Assembly: GCA_009103225.1 (NCBI GenBank)
Contig: RHPI01002656.1
Location: 136,096-200,095, forward strand
Length of the DNA: 64,000 bases
From: Chlorokybus atmophyticus
Taxonomy: Eukaryota; Streptophyta; Chlorokybophyceae; Chlorokybales; Chlorokybaceae
Direction of reading: 5' to 3'
This document shows, piece by piece, positions 34,142 to 46,600 of the stretch. Position numbers and translations under genes: made by a program. Below the pieces are notes generated by a model that saw only the letters and a list, made by a program, of their open reading frames with translations, was not told where the DNA came from and did not search any database. Every line of letters starts with the position of its first letter. Position 1 is the first letter of the stretch.

Positions 34142-35349
34142 GACGGTAACCTAATGTTTGAAGTCGTGCAGCAAATCACCGGTATACCAAACAGTGACTA
34201 CACCAGTTACCACACGGTAACTTACCAGGTATGCAGGGAGCAGTCATGCAGCACGACACCTCATGCAGAAAGAATGCAGGCTGCCTTGCTGCAGGAGAGT
34301 CCTCTGGCAGTTCCACGGCGCGAGTAACTGCCGCGCTCGCGCGCAGGAATCCCAAAAGTCGTGTGGCGGCCAGAACTGCCAGCAACAATCATCAGACCCT
34401 GCCCAGGGCAGGCTGCCGCCCTTGGCGGCAAAAGGCCACACTTTGATGAACCCACGCCCTCAATCTCCAAGCCAAGCTCCAAAGCAGGCACTCGGTCGTG
34501 TTTGCGTGCTAGACGACCGGTACCAGCGGCGTGATGACCGGACGCCGTCAGCGAGCGGCCCTTTGACCCCGAAAAGGTGGCAATTGCAAGGCGGTTAACA
34601 ACCACCCGCTCACGCAGTTACTTGACCGACGTGGCGCGGCACCAGTGCTGGCCACGCGCCCCAAGCTACAGGCAGGGGTGGAGCCTGCGCGGTTTTAACT
34701 GCAGTTGCCCATCTTGGACACCTAGCCTAGGTGACCGGCTGTCTGGGTACGGATTCCCAAACTACACGTGACTGCCGTCTCGTCCCCGCGTGAAGCATCG
34801 CGCTTGCAGCAATAGTTCGCCAACACTTCCTAACTGGACGCGACATCGGCGGCTTTTGCGGCTCTGAATATTTGCTACGCGACAAACAGACTTGCGTCCC
34901 TGGTTAGAAGAGCGTCCTCTAACTGACGGTACCCGGCCGATATCGCATGTTCCTTGCAGAGGATGTACGGCGAAACCCCTTTGCCGGACGCGTATATCAT
35001 TGCTGCAACCGCGGTTAAGCCCGCGTCCCCACTGCGCCGCGGTCCATCGACAACGGATCAGAGATTCAAGCGACAGTGTCGCAGGCGGCTCGCAGCGACA
35101 CAGCACTAAGGGTTCTGATTACGAAGATGCCGGTAGAAACGAGTCAATTTATTTGTGTAGCTTATGCTTGATAACGAGGACAGGCAGTACAGGTCCTGAG
35201 TGACTGGTTGTTTTCGGTCACACAAGCAGACACACGGACAGCTTGTATAAAGTGTGCGTGTGTCTGTGCCGAGAGTGTTCAATTTTTGGTGCATTGCCGC
35301 AGCGGCGGCGGCGTCCCTGTAGTTGCCGTGGCCGTCATCGTTGGTCACC
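34142..35349. other. Unassigned GC-richer region upstream of DUR3
   Basis: Frames of 100-115 aa occur on both strands but are Arg/Pro-rich and lack known motifs. TTACGTTAGT- and GGTAACC-type words near 34147 and 34207 are close to inverted copies. The last 150 bp probably hold the DUR3 promoter and leader. Confidence 0.35.
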
Positions 35350-38300
35350 ATGGTGTACGGGTACGGCCCGGAGTGCCTCTCCACGTGCAGTGACCAGTTG
35401 GCGAGCTGCAATGTCGGCGGCTACAACCAGGCCTGCCAAGTAAGCATGCAGTGAGCATGCAATGCTTAGGCAGCGCTCTGTCGTGCAATGCAGTTCAAGG
35501 CAAAGCAGTGGCAAGTGTGTGACATGCATTTCCAATGCTCTGTGGGTGTGTCTCTTCCCTCATGAAAAGCATGCAATGCGAATTAAGATGACACCTGTGT
35601 CTACTTCTTGCAGCAAGAAACTTCCATCTCAGCTGGAGGCGGCTATGCTCTCGTCATTGGCCAGGCCATTCTCTTCATTGTCCTCACCAGCGGTGTGGTA
35701 AGTGCACACCAAAGAACAATCTAGCTGACAAAGAGATTGCATGTGGTCAGTTGAGCATGCACCCGCACGCACGTCCACCCACAGGTGTGGCTCGAGGGCA
35801 AGCTCACCCACAAGGAGGGCGAGATCAACAACAGCGAGTGGTTCAACACTGCCGGCCGCAGCGTGAAGACTGGCCTAATTGGTTCCGTGATCGTCTCTCA
35901 ATGGACATGGGCAGCTACACTGTTACAATCCTCTACTGTGGCCTTCAAATACGGCATCTCGGGCCCTTTTTGGTACGCTTCTGGAGCTACTGTGCAAATT
36001 TTACTGTTTGGAACCCTAGCTGTGGAGTTGAAGCGAAAAGCTGGCAACGCCCATACCATGCTGGAGATCATGCGCGCGCGTCACGGCACCGTTGGCCACA
36101 TCGTCTTCATGATCTTTGGCTTCATGACCAACCTCATCGTGACTGGGATGCTTCTCCTCGGCGGTGCCGCCGCCATCAACATCGTCACGGGTACGAGCAA
36201 CTACGCCGTCGTGTTCCTCATCCCCATCGGAGTGCTCTTCTACACGTGGCACGGGGGGTTGAAGGCCACATTCCTGGGACACTACTTCAACACTGTCACC
36301 ATCATGGTCATCCTACTCTGCTTCTGCTTCACTGTCTACACCAAAGACAAGGCAGGCGATGCTGCCATCTGCCCCAACGCACTCACAACGAGGGATTACG
36401 TTGGCAGCGCTGGAACCATGTACGACATGCTCGAGCTACGACGAGAGTATGCAATCAACGCATCCAAGCTAGAAGGATGCGACGCCAAAGCATACTTCCC
36501 ATTCCTCGACAACCATGGCCAGGTGGGTGTGTATGACACGCACACCCACACGCACATGCCCACACACATACGCGCGCACGCGCACATGCACACGCGCACT
36601 CTTACTCACCCCCATGCTGCTTCTGTTCCCGCACATACACGCAATCACCCACATACACACCATTACTCCTTCTCACCCTCTTCTCCCCTCTTCAGACTCT
36701 CCTCACCATGTCTTCCAAGGGCGGTCTCGTCTTCGGCATCATCAACCTCGTTGGCAACTTCGGCACAGTCTTTGTCGACCAGTCCTACTGGCAATCCGCC
36801 ATCGCCACCCGTCCTGAGATGACCGTCAAGGGTTTCTTGTTGGGTGGGTTAGTGTGGTTCTCCATCCCGTTCACGCTGGCGACTTCGCTCGGGTTGGCGG
36901 CGCAAGCCATGGGTGGGTTGGGGATCACCGCCAAGAGTGCGGGAGATGGCATCGTGCCGCCTTTAGCGGCGCAGAGACTCATGGGGAAAGGAGGAGCCAT
37001 TGCGATCTTGATACAACTGCTCATGGCGGTCACGTCGACGGGAAGCTCTGAGCTCATTGCGGTGAGTGCATGTGTGTGCGCTTGTGCATGCTAGTGCGTG
37101 TACGTGTGCCTTTGTGCGTGTCTGCAACTCTGCGTGCGCTTGTGCGTGTGTGATGTTGTTGTCACTGACTCAGCTACGACTTGCATGTGAGTATGTGTGG
37201 CTTTTTGTCACAATGCTGCCAACTGACTGGTATTGGTACGTGTGTCACAGATGAGTTCCCTGGTCACCTACGACATGTACAAGACCTACCTCCGTCCCAA
37301 CGCTTCTGCCAAGGAGATCCTGATGGTGTCTCGTGTCAGCGTGATCGTGTTGGGTTGTCTCATGGGCGTGCTGGGCGTGATCCTCGAGGTGTCCACGCTG
37401 TCCCTCGGCTTTGTGTACCTCGCCATGGGCGTGTTCATTGGCTCCGCCGTCGCGCCCATTGCGCTGTCGCTGCTGTGGAAGAACGTCACGTGCGCCAATG
37501 TGGTCACGTCGGCACTGGTTGGGCTTGGAGCTGCCCTCGCGACGTGGCTCTCTTATGCAAAGCGCTATGGAGCGATCAACCTCGACACACTCGGCGATGA
37601 CTACACCATGTAAGTTATGAAATTACAGCACAACATGTTCGTGCATGTGTATATAGTGCCTGCGCACACATACATGCACACATGTTCACTCATCCTTTCA
37701 TGCAGACTGACTTCAATCTCTTTGTCTCAGGCTCTACGGTAACATTGTTGCCATCGGTTCGAGTGCCTTCATCTGCGTGGTGTGGGGTTTCCTTTTCCCC
37801 AACAAGACCTTCAAGTGGGAGGACATCAACGCGAACATCAAGGTGTTCGAGTCCGGAGATGAGAAGGTTGACGTGACGAAGCAGGAGCTCGACCGCATCT
37901 TCTACTGGTCACTCTTCTGGGGAGGCGGCCTCACATGCGTGCTCATCCTCTTCTGGCCACTCCCAATGTAAGCACCTGACTGTTGATTGTGCACACGCAC
38001 ACATGTGCCCACCCGCACACAGACAGAAGTGCAGACATGCATGCGTGTGCTTGTGTGTTCGCGCGCATGCATGCACACACACATGCGTGTATTGCTATAC
38101 TCCTGTGCCCCTGTGCACACATGCCTACATCACGTGCACATACACCCCCACCCACACGCGCACACATGCGGTGCACTCCACCCACGTCTTCTCTCCTTCC
38201 CTTCCAGGTACTTCGCCAACTACTCCTTCAGCAAGGGCTTCTTCACCTTCTGGGTCGTTCTGGCGGTCACCTGGGCCTTCATCGGTTCCGTCATTATCAT

Positions 38301-38454
38301 CCTGGCTCCGTTGTGGGAATCCCGCGGCATCTTCATGCGCTGGTTCGGCAGGAAGGGAGAGTCTGATACCACAAAGACGATGTCGCCGCCGCCCGGGTTG
38401 CCTGTGGGGACGGAGTTGAGCGTGGCGAAGAGTGAGGCGGCTGCGGTTGCGTAG
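35350..38454 (+). CDS. DUR3: DUR3-type urea/sodium (or proton) symporter
   Basis: Seven exons in phase: 35350-35439, 35614-35697, 35785-36522, 36696-37061, 37251-37609, 37731-37967, 38208-38454; 706 aa, the usual size for DUR3. Sodium:solute symporter fold with about 15 membrane segments. Signature stretches include [116 protein letters not shown] and [20 protein letters not shown]. This matches plant and fungal DUR3, the high-affinity urea transporter of the plasma membrane. A Cys-containing N-terminus faces outside in plant relatives; the C-terminus is Pro/Ser-rich. Coding DNA here is more GC-rich than neighbouring genes, and introns are packed with (CA)n/(TG)n tracts. Confidence 0.95.
36523..36695 (+). 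repeat. CA-rich simple-sequence intron in DUR3
   Basis: The whole 173-nt intron is interrupted (CA)n with ACACGCAC words. Similar tracts fill the introns at 37968-38207 and, as TG, 37062-37250. Confidence 0.7.
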
Positions 38455-39764
38455 AGATGATTAGAAGATAAATACCAAGGTTGTTGCTGCGATTATGGTG
38501 TTTTAGGAGTATATATGAGGTGTATATGTGTATGTAAAAGACGGATGGATAGGGGTGTGTGTGTGTGTGCGAGAGGTTATGCAAGTTGTTGGTAAGACTG
38601 ACTTATGCGTTGCTCTGCGACGTTAATTGATGTTGACGGCGCTGTTGACTTGACTGTTCTTGGTCACTATAGACAGCGACATACTACTCTGGCAATGGTA
38701 ATTTACTCGTGAACTAGGGCAATGAGAGTATGTGGTGAATGTTACGTACAACCCATGTAGCAGGCCTAATGAGATAACTCAAAAATCCGGTAGTTGTATG
38801 ATGATTGTACTGCTCAGCGGTGGCTGTAAGCAGGCAATATGTGATAATACTAATGCGTTGCGGATGTGGGGTTGAGGTGTATTCTGGCACAGTACATCGA
38901 CGACGAGTATCATGTTGGGTTAGGCATAGCATGCACATGCAGCACGCACCTAGAATATCACCATGTTAGCCAACTGTTCACTGCAGTCACAGTGTGCAAG
39001 TGACAATAGGTGTTGCAGGCAAGCACACACAAGCTGGCTAACAGCATAATAGCAGCAGCCACTACAACACGCATATAAATGCCAATGTATGCAGTATTAA
39101 CATCGGAAAAGAGCAAGGGATACTTAGAGATGGTAAGTGTACAGTGTCGTCGCTGCTGCCATGCAGATGGTGACCGTTTGCCTGCTCTGCCTGGTAACTC
39201 GGCTCGAAAGTGTCTGATCCAGCGGCCGCTTCTAGCTGGTCTAGATGTCTTAGGCGTTGAAGCTCTGTTCCAGGCCCCCAAAGTTTCTGGCAAGCTTTGC
39301 CTTGCTTGTTGGTTGATGTATGTGTGTGCGAGGCATTGCATGGTGCGTTCTTTGGCTTCATACAGTGTGAGGGCAAGGCTGTGGTCCACGTGCAAGCTTG
39401 TGACTGCTGGTATCGCGGCTCGGCAAGCTGTTCCTGTCGAAGAGCATGAGAACATAGCTTATGGGATTTGGTCAATTCGCCCAATCACTCATAGCACACG
39501 TGTTTGGTCAGCCGTTTGTAGCTACGTGGCTACCAATAGGGGGCGTAAAACAGCTACTACTCCGACTTTGCCTCCTCGTCGCGGGAGCAAACTTCGAGTG
39601 CTGTGAAGGATGGAGTCACAGTTGGGAAGCATGCCTGCAGGGTGCGTCCTAGTGGCAACGTCGCAGTCAATCATGTGCGCAGCGGCCAACACAACAGACT
39701 ACCCCAGCGCTGCCACGAGTGCAATGACCTGCATGCGAGCCGTCTTCTGCAAGAGACACATGAG
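38455..39764. other. Spacer between convergent DUR3 and BTB genes
   Basis: The DUR3 3' UTR probably ends soon after a TGTAA motif near 38533, the poly(A) signal used in many green algae. Two overlapping frames of 165-175 aa on opposite strands at 38958-39606 match no family I know, and neither can be spliced into a neighbour with confidence. The minus-strand one may be an unrecognised 3' exon. Confidence 0.35.
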
Positions 39765-42004
39765 TTACCTAGTGAATAACAGCCACGCAGGGCCATCAAA
39801 GCTGGATATTATGGGGCTCCCAACGACAACCTTGACCTCCAAAGCATTGTCTTTTCGTTTTAAAAAGCCTTTAGTGATGTCCAAAATGTCCGCTCTTCGA
39901 GCAAGTGTGATGAGTACTCGATTGCCTGACGCTGACATCAAAGACTTGTTGATTGTTCTCTGTTTTTACGTCAGTTATGATCAGCGCAAGCAGTTGGCCA
40001 GTCTCACAACGTTTGCCATGTGGACACACCTTGTAGGTTTTGGCTTCAAGAGTCAAAACCTACAAGGTATGCAAGCAACCAGAAGGGGCGATCAATCCCA
40101 TCACAGAATTGATACATTACCTGAAGTGATACTGAGACATCTATCCTTGTGATTAATAAAAATCAGCACGCATTTGTCCACCTGGCGTGACCAGCCAACC
40201 TTCAAGCCACCATTGCTAGTTGCAGCAAGATACACAGCCAAGTATGATGATTTGAGTAATGTTTGTGCCTGAAACTGTAGCCGCCTGTTATAATAAAACA
40301 GTGAGGTTCACGACATGCCAACGAAACCGTTACATGGCAGATCTGCCGGCTCAATGCTTACCAGCGGCCGTTATCAAAGCTTTCAGCATTACATGATTGC
40401 TGAGTTGCTGCCAGGGCTGGAAAGCTGGTTAAGTGGTAGCGCTTGGAAGCGTGATGCGGACGTGGCTGCCAGTGATGCTTTGCTTCAAGCTGAGCACGAC
40501 AGCTTGGAAGTTGCTTGTACAGCAAGGCATCATTAAACAGCTGCAGACACGCCCTTTTTTTTTGAACGAGCGCCTCTGCTATTGATTTTTGCAGCACATC
40601 TGCAAACATGAGGCATGACGATGTGCATTGAAGCCACTGTTAAGAAGCTGCCAGGTTTTGTTGCTCACCTGAAGGTACAAGGGCTAGTCGCACAGCCATC
40701 AGCAAGCCTGGGAGTGCGTCTTGCCTGCCTGGAGCATCATGGTTGATCCACTCAAGCACAGCATCTATCAACACCTGTGCACTGTCCACGACCAGGTCGT
40801 CTATGTTCAACAAGCCCTGCGAGAAACGTTGTGTCTTGTTGTCACGGTTACTGAACTGTTTCACGAACGTGGTAAAGAGTGTTGTGAGAGCTTACGGAAG
40901 TCCTCCGCAAATACCTGCAGATATCATGTTTTTTGAATTGTTCTAGCGTGTGCATCGTCGGCCTTGAAATACTCATGTTGGAAGAGTGCTTCAGCCTTGG
41001 TCTGGAGTTCTTTTGCATTGCAGAGGACAACCAAGCACAGTACTCAGCCGTTGTGCCTCTAACATGCACAACACTGGCCCAGCTTGCAACAATCCGTGCT
41101 TGCTAGCACCTGCCAATCTCCGGACAGATAGACAGTTGCCAACGTGAAGCCGCGTCTGCAGGAAAGTGCCACATGCGGTGTGCACAGAATCTACCTGGTC
41201 AGCCAGTGTGCAAGTCTGCCAGTCAGTCAGTTATAAGCGCACAAGGCAGTGCAATCACTCTACATCTCTGCATGTCGTGTTTTACTGCAGGACAAAGACA
41301 AGGGGCACACATTATGCAATGAAGTAGCTTACCTGAAGACGATCTCTTGCAAGTAGTAGCTGTTCTACCTTTGCGCCATCAGCTAGGTAACCTACACCAA
41401 CCATGTGCATACCATTTGGCACAACTTTGACGGTGGGTGGCAAGGGCATTGCGCTCACTCTTGTTTGTACATCGCCTTGATGATACTCTTAACCGCTTCA
41501 GAGTCGAGCTCCTTCAGCTCAATGTCTTCCGCCATGCTGTCGCTGTAGTCCTCACTCATAAACAACAACGTGTGGAAGTACCTGAAATGCTCAGCATGAC
41601 AGCCAGCAAGCAAGGTTGCGAGCTTATGCCATGCTTGCCGTATAGGCTGCAGAACAAACGCGGCCCTGCCCTTGACAAATGTAGATACCTTGAATGTGCG
41701 GCAAGCATAAATCGATGGGCGCGGATGCTCTGCTTGCCAACCACAACGGCGACATCGCAAAGGCTGCCTGGACGATGGGCCAACAGGTCAGAAGAAGTGC
41801 ACAACGAGAAGTGGATGAGAAGTTGCTGCTGCAGCCTTGGAGCAAAGCAATCTCCTGCATGATGCTTTCGCCATGTGCAGGTCGTTCACCTTTCTCCCAC
41901 ATCTTGCACTGCTTCGCACACGCTGCCGAGGCATGCTCTTGAAGCGCAACAAGTTTCCCACCAGCTGCTTCGTCATCCATTGTCTTGCAGCTGGTAGACG
42001 CCAT
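39765..42004 (-). CDS. BTB-BACK-MATH protein, putative CUL3 adaptor
   Basis: Exons recognised: 42004-41890, 41767-41689, 41581-41459, about 41417-41333, 41194-41110, 41009 to about 40940, 40816-40669, 40599-40362, 40284-40121, 39925-39765. BTB: SLCDVAVVVGKQSIRAHRFM, LAAHSR, YFHTLLFMSEDYSDSMAEDI, ELKELDSEAVKSIIKAMY, GAKVEQLLLARDRLQ. BACK: FLQTRLHVGNCLSVRRLA, ALFQHEYF, NIDDLVVDSAQVLIDAVLEW, LLMAVRLALVPS, LFNDALLYKQLP. The C-terminal part reads like MATH/TRAF: WRLQFQAQTLLKSSYLAVYL, VGWSRQVDK, LDITKGFLKRKDNALEVKVV. BTB-BACK proteins usually bind CUL3 and present substrates through the third domain. The exon 3/4 join does not keep frame with the sites I can see, and a short exon near 40905 (VFAEDF) may be missed. 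The end is the TAA after LLFTR; splicing at the same spot would extend it. Confidence 0.75.
40028..40068. repeat. 15-bp perfect inverted repeat in BTB gene intron
   Basis: Arms 40028-40042 and 40054-40068 are exact reverse complements around an 11-nt loop. It lies in the intron between the two MATH-coding exons. Confidence 0.85.
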
Positions 42005-43683
42005 GCTGGATGCTGTCCACACTGCGCATGCAACATAGCTGAGCGACACAACATACATACGGACTGGCACAACTGACACTGACTCCGTTTCAATCACAAC
42101 CACTTGGCTGCTGCTCACGCAACCTCTAGTACAGCTTATCCTTGGCATTGAACTGAAGCATGCATTTTGCCATTTCTTTGGGGCCCCGACCAGAGCAAGA
42201 CAACACACCAACTAGGCTTGGCCGCTAGACTCCTAGCCAGCTAGGACCTTGCAGGCAACTGCCAGCAGCAGGTCAGGCAGGCAGGCAAGGAGTCACCACC
42301 TGCACAGCAAGTGGCGAGCATATCCTTTGCAATGCATGGCTGCCACATGGCTAGTTGAGCGACTCATCTGTTGCATTGTGCAACCTGCACACAGACCTGT
42401 TCGACCTTGCAAGTCGTCGCCAAGCAGCAGCCGCGTGCAAGTCTCAGCAAGTGGCAAGCTACAAGCTGCTTGCAACCCGCTCACTGGTCAGTAGCACTCA
42501 GCCCCACTGCACCGCAGCATGCCAGTATAGATTGCCTAGCCCCAGTCTGCCTGTATGCCGCTTCAGCTGAGGTGCCAGCACGACCAGGATGGCTTCGCCG
42601 CCGCCGCCTCCGATCACCACGACAACAACGGCAGCTTGGCCACCATGGCACCCCAACGTAGCCAGGGCGGCAATTGGGATGGTCAGCGACAGCGGCGGCG
42701 ACATGCCAGCAATGGCTGCGCGTATGCGTATGTTGGCAGCGCAGCTAGCTATGTATGCCGGCGGCATGCATTGCTAGCTGCGCTGCCGTCATACGCATGC
42801 GCAGCCATTGGTGAAACGCGGGAGCTGGCGCAGGCACGGGCCTCTTCCACACCCGCCTCTCCCTGGCAAGCAGCAGCCTTTGCGCCTCCTGTTGGCACTT
42901 GCCTGCTGAAGAAGTCTGGCGGCATGGTCTGATGTGATGAATGGTAGATCTAACAGTACTACGTGCGAATGCATATGGCCTTCAGGACATACCCCCGTCC
43001 TTGCCATAGCAAGCGTGCGCAGTGCGCACCACCGACGGTGTGCAGGTCGTCAAGGCTGCATGCATGCTTGACTGACAGGGGGACAGTAGGGGTAGGGTGT
43101 GAGGTAGGAAGCTAGGTAGCATGTAGGCGTGGCTTAGCCCGGTGGTCATGTATGTGGTGCTTCAGGTGCGTGTGGATGAAGTGTGAGGCGTGTTGCATGT
43201 GTTTGACACCTTGCACGCCAGGCCCATTGCATCTTTTGTACACTGCTGGGTTCATCGTCGCCAATGCGCGACTATTTGCCTCTGTAGGTGCTCTCATCTT
43301 TCTTCGATTAATTCATGCCTCCAACCTCGGTTTGACGCCTTACTGTGTGGGTGAGTGGTTGATACTAAAGATGACGCACATCATTAGGTGCTCAGCAGCG
43401 AGTGGTTCGTTGTAGGAGTTCCATCATACAACATCATAGGGCAAGGTAGAATGTATTAACTTACACCACCAGGACATATGCTATACCAATGCGCATGCAT
43501 GGTACACACAGCTTATAGGATGCAAGTTGAAGGCATCCACACCACCACACTGACAGGAATCACGTATCATACAACTGCTGTCCAGCAATGCTGTGGTTGC
43601 TTCCCTACTTAGTCGTTCTGCAAGCAACAACCAAAATCACACTCTCAAACATGTGAGTCCCGTGTGCGCTGTACAGAAGACTC
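42005..43683. other. Spacer upstream of BTB gene, with repeat copy C
   Basis: The first 900 bp are GC-rich and repetitive (GCAGGCAGG-type words, ACCACGACAACAACGGC). A 62-aa plus frame at 42589-42777 (Pro/Thr/Ala/Met-rich) is probably chance. No gene recognised. Confidence 0.4.
43076..43210 (+). repeat. Dispersed repeat, copy C (SINE-like?)
   Basis: Same order of words as at 8062-8220: GGTAGGGTG, GGTAGC, TAGCCCGGTGGT, TGTATGTGGTG, GTTGCATG, GTGTTTGAC. The two copies are diverged but collinear over about 130 bp. Confidence 0.5.
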
Positions 43684-46600
43684 TCACACGCCCACGTTGA
43701 AGCGTTTCTCCATGATGCCACTCGACCCCGCAGTCAACTCAATGACAGTATGGAGAGGAATCTGCACAGATCGCACATACACAACTCACCATCCCACACG
43801 TCACAGCAAAGGCACACGTGTTGGTGTGCACTCCAACATGAGATAGATGTCACAATAATCTCACCTCCGTGAACGGTATGTCGCGCAAGCGCTGATTCAT
43901 GAAGTAGGCGTACAAGGAGCGTATAACGGCCTGATGCGCGATGACTACGACGGGTGAACGCTGCCGCTCCAACTCGATGATTACGGGCTCCAGGCGCTGT
44001 ATCACGTCCAGATACGACTCGCCGCAAGGGTACCGGTACCTGCCCCAAGAGGAATGTTGAAAAAGGGTGGAAAGATGAAGTGATTCGTGCGTGCATGCAT
44101 TCAAGTGCATGTGTGCTGTAGCAGATTTCTAGCCCACATGCTTATAAACTGCGCACACACACCCGCAAATGCATGCACACACAAGCGTACACACAAGCGT
44201 ACACATAGACAGCGCGCGCACGTGTGTGCACACACATGCGCGCTCACATACATGCGCGCACGTGCAGACGCACAGACACAGGCATGGACGGAGACAGACG
44301 CAGATGCACGCACGTGAGCATGCGTGTGTGCGTGCTAGTTTTTGTTGATCTACAAGCACGCCGCTGCCACAAACAACCTACCTGAGTTTGTCCTTCTTGC
44401 GCTCGGCATACTCTTCAGGAAACTGCTGCTTAATCTCTTCGTAGGTCATGCCGTCGCGGTTGCCGGCGTTGATCTCATCCAAGGCACGCCATTGCACCTG
44501 CAAATACCATTGACACATTCTGTAAGCCGAGAACGACGCTTGACACATGAAAGCAACTGTGTTAACGTTGAATGGGCCAACCTTTGGACACTTGAAGTGT
44601 TCTGCTGTCTGAATAGTTCTTCGCAACGTGCTCGTCCATACCTGCAAGCAGATAAGTGATACTGATGACATCAAGCGAGTTGACAAGCATACTGTACCAA
44701 TAGATGATGTAGCGTAGTTCAATGTGTATCATCATTGTGTATCATCAATCCACACCGAGCACGCCTGGCCTGCAGGTAGCCTCTCTTCGATGAATGCAGC
44801 CAGCTTCTTGCTGTAAACCTGTCCCCGCTCCGTCAATCCGGTATCGCCACCAATCTTGCCAACGAGGTTGTACATGCTCTCACCTGTGTCATATTGTTCA
44901 TGATGAAAGTAGCTGAGCAAAATAAAAAAGCCATAATTGACCTGATATCTGCAGTACCGTGGCGTGTAAGGTAAATCGGGCGCGGCGTGATGTGGATGTT
45001 GAGCAGGAAGAAGACGATGCGACTTTGAAGATAGCCGCTTATTGCATTGATCTGCGCGACAAAATACATCATCACAACATCATCAAGTACTATACGACTT
45101 AGCACAGGAGGTATAAAAGACAACAAGGGCCGCAACTAGCTTCACCTGAATCTGGCCTTCACCACTGTGCATGTCTATCAGCTTGATGTAACTGCCCTCG
45201 TCGGTCTGAACGGGCTCGTAGACCGTCTCATAATTCCTCAACCTGTTCTTGAAGTCTTCCAGCGCTGCTTCCTGTCGTTCAACAAGGTTGGACAGAAACA
45301 ATACACAACAAGGTTGGACAGAAACAATACACAACCAGCTCAGACACCAATGAGGCTAAGCTCGCAACCAAAAATACAACACCTCTAAGTGTAACTACTT
45401 ACATGGTCTGTGGTCTCAATATAGTCGGGGGAAGATCTGATCTTCTCGCGTGCATTGGCTTCGATGACACCCGCATCCGTGCATATGGACTCCAGGAAGA
45501 TGATCTGCTCAACAATATGCGAGGTGTGTCACCAGACATTGAGTGAATCAATGCTCATTGCAACGCTAATCCCTCTCACACCTTGCATCTGCTGTCACAC
45601 ACTTCCTTCAACTTCTGGCGGCGGTCGACGGTGCTGTTGGTAGCATCAAACACGCCAACCTGTGCACATACGTGTGGAGTAACACTAACAGCGTCTGATC
45701 ATGTCAGAGGAAGCAAGCCAACACACAAAACCAGAGCGCACACACGCACACATGCACGCACACGGACACGCGCTGGGAATGGCATACCTGGCCTCCGCGG
45801 ATCATCCAGTCGAGCATGTCGTTCATGGCAGCCTCGGCAGCCTTCCATCGCGCCTCCTTGGCGTACTGGTTGTCCCCGGAGAAGAAATCGGCGAGCTGGC
45901 TGGCGCCGTAGTAGCGACGGCGGTAGCGCCCCACGTTGAAGTTGCGCGTGTCATGACCCAGCCAACGCAGGTAACGCGTCAGCTTCGCCGCCGTGTACGA
46001 CTTCCCGCGCGCCGGGAGACCCACCTGCACGCAGCGCGCATAAGGGCTTGTTGCACAGAGAACCCATCCCACGCACGGTCACGTGTGCCAACTCAGTTTA
46101 GGCTGGCGGTGTATGCGCACGCATGCGCATGCGTGTGCACAAAAGAGAGACTGTGCATGCGTGCATGCACAGTCTCTCTTTTGTGCACACGTGGCGTGGC
46201 GCGTATGTGGATAGGTGCACGCGTGCGGGTGTGGTTTTGCAAAAGAAGCATTACCAGGATGATGGCGAGCCTTCGGCGTTCGCGCGGCAGCAGCGCCATG
46301 GCGGACTGGCCGCTGGTGGGTGTGAATGGCTCCGGTGATCGCTCCTCCGCCTCGGCGTCACCGTTGCCGTCTCTGTGACTCTTCTCATCACTGCTCAGAC
46401 AGGACTGACATCATTGAAACAAGCACAGGAGTTGCTACCAAGCATACAACGTGTACCCTTCCACGATGGTGTCGTCGCCGCCGATGCGAAAGCCGTCGCG
46501 CGAGCCGCCGTTGGTGAGGTCGCCCGACGGCCGGCGGAACAGCACGTGGGAGTTGTTGCGCGTTGTTGTGGGAATGTTAAGCGGCGGGCCTGGTTTCCAC

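Noticed and set aside
39079-39606. 175-aa plus-strand frame
   Set aside because: It overlaps an equally long frame on the other strand, is Cys/Arg-rich and matches nothing; kept only as a note in the spacer entry.
42589-42777. 62-aa plus-strand ORF with Pro/Thr start
   Set aside because: Low complexity and no homologue recognised; likely chance in GC-rich repeats.
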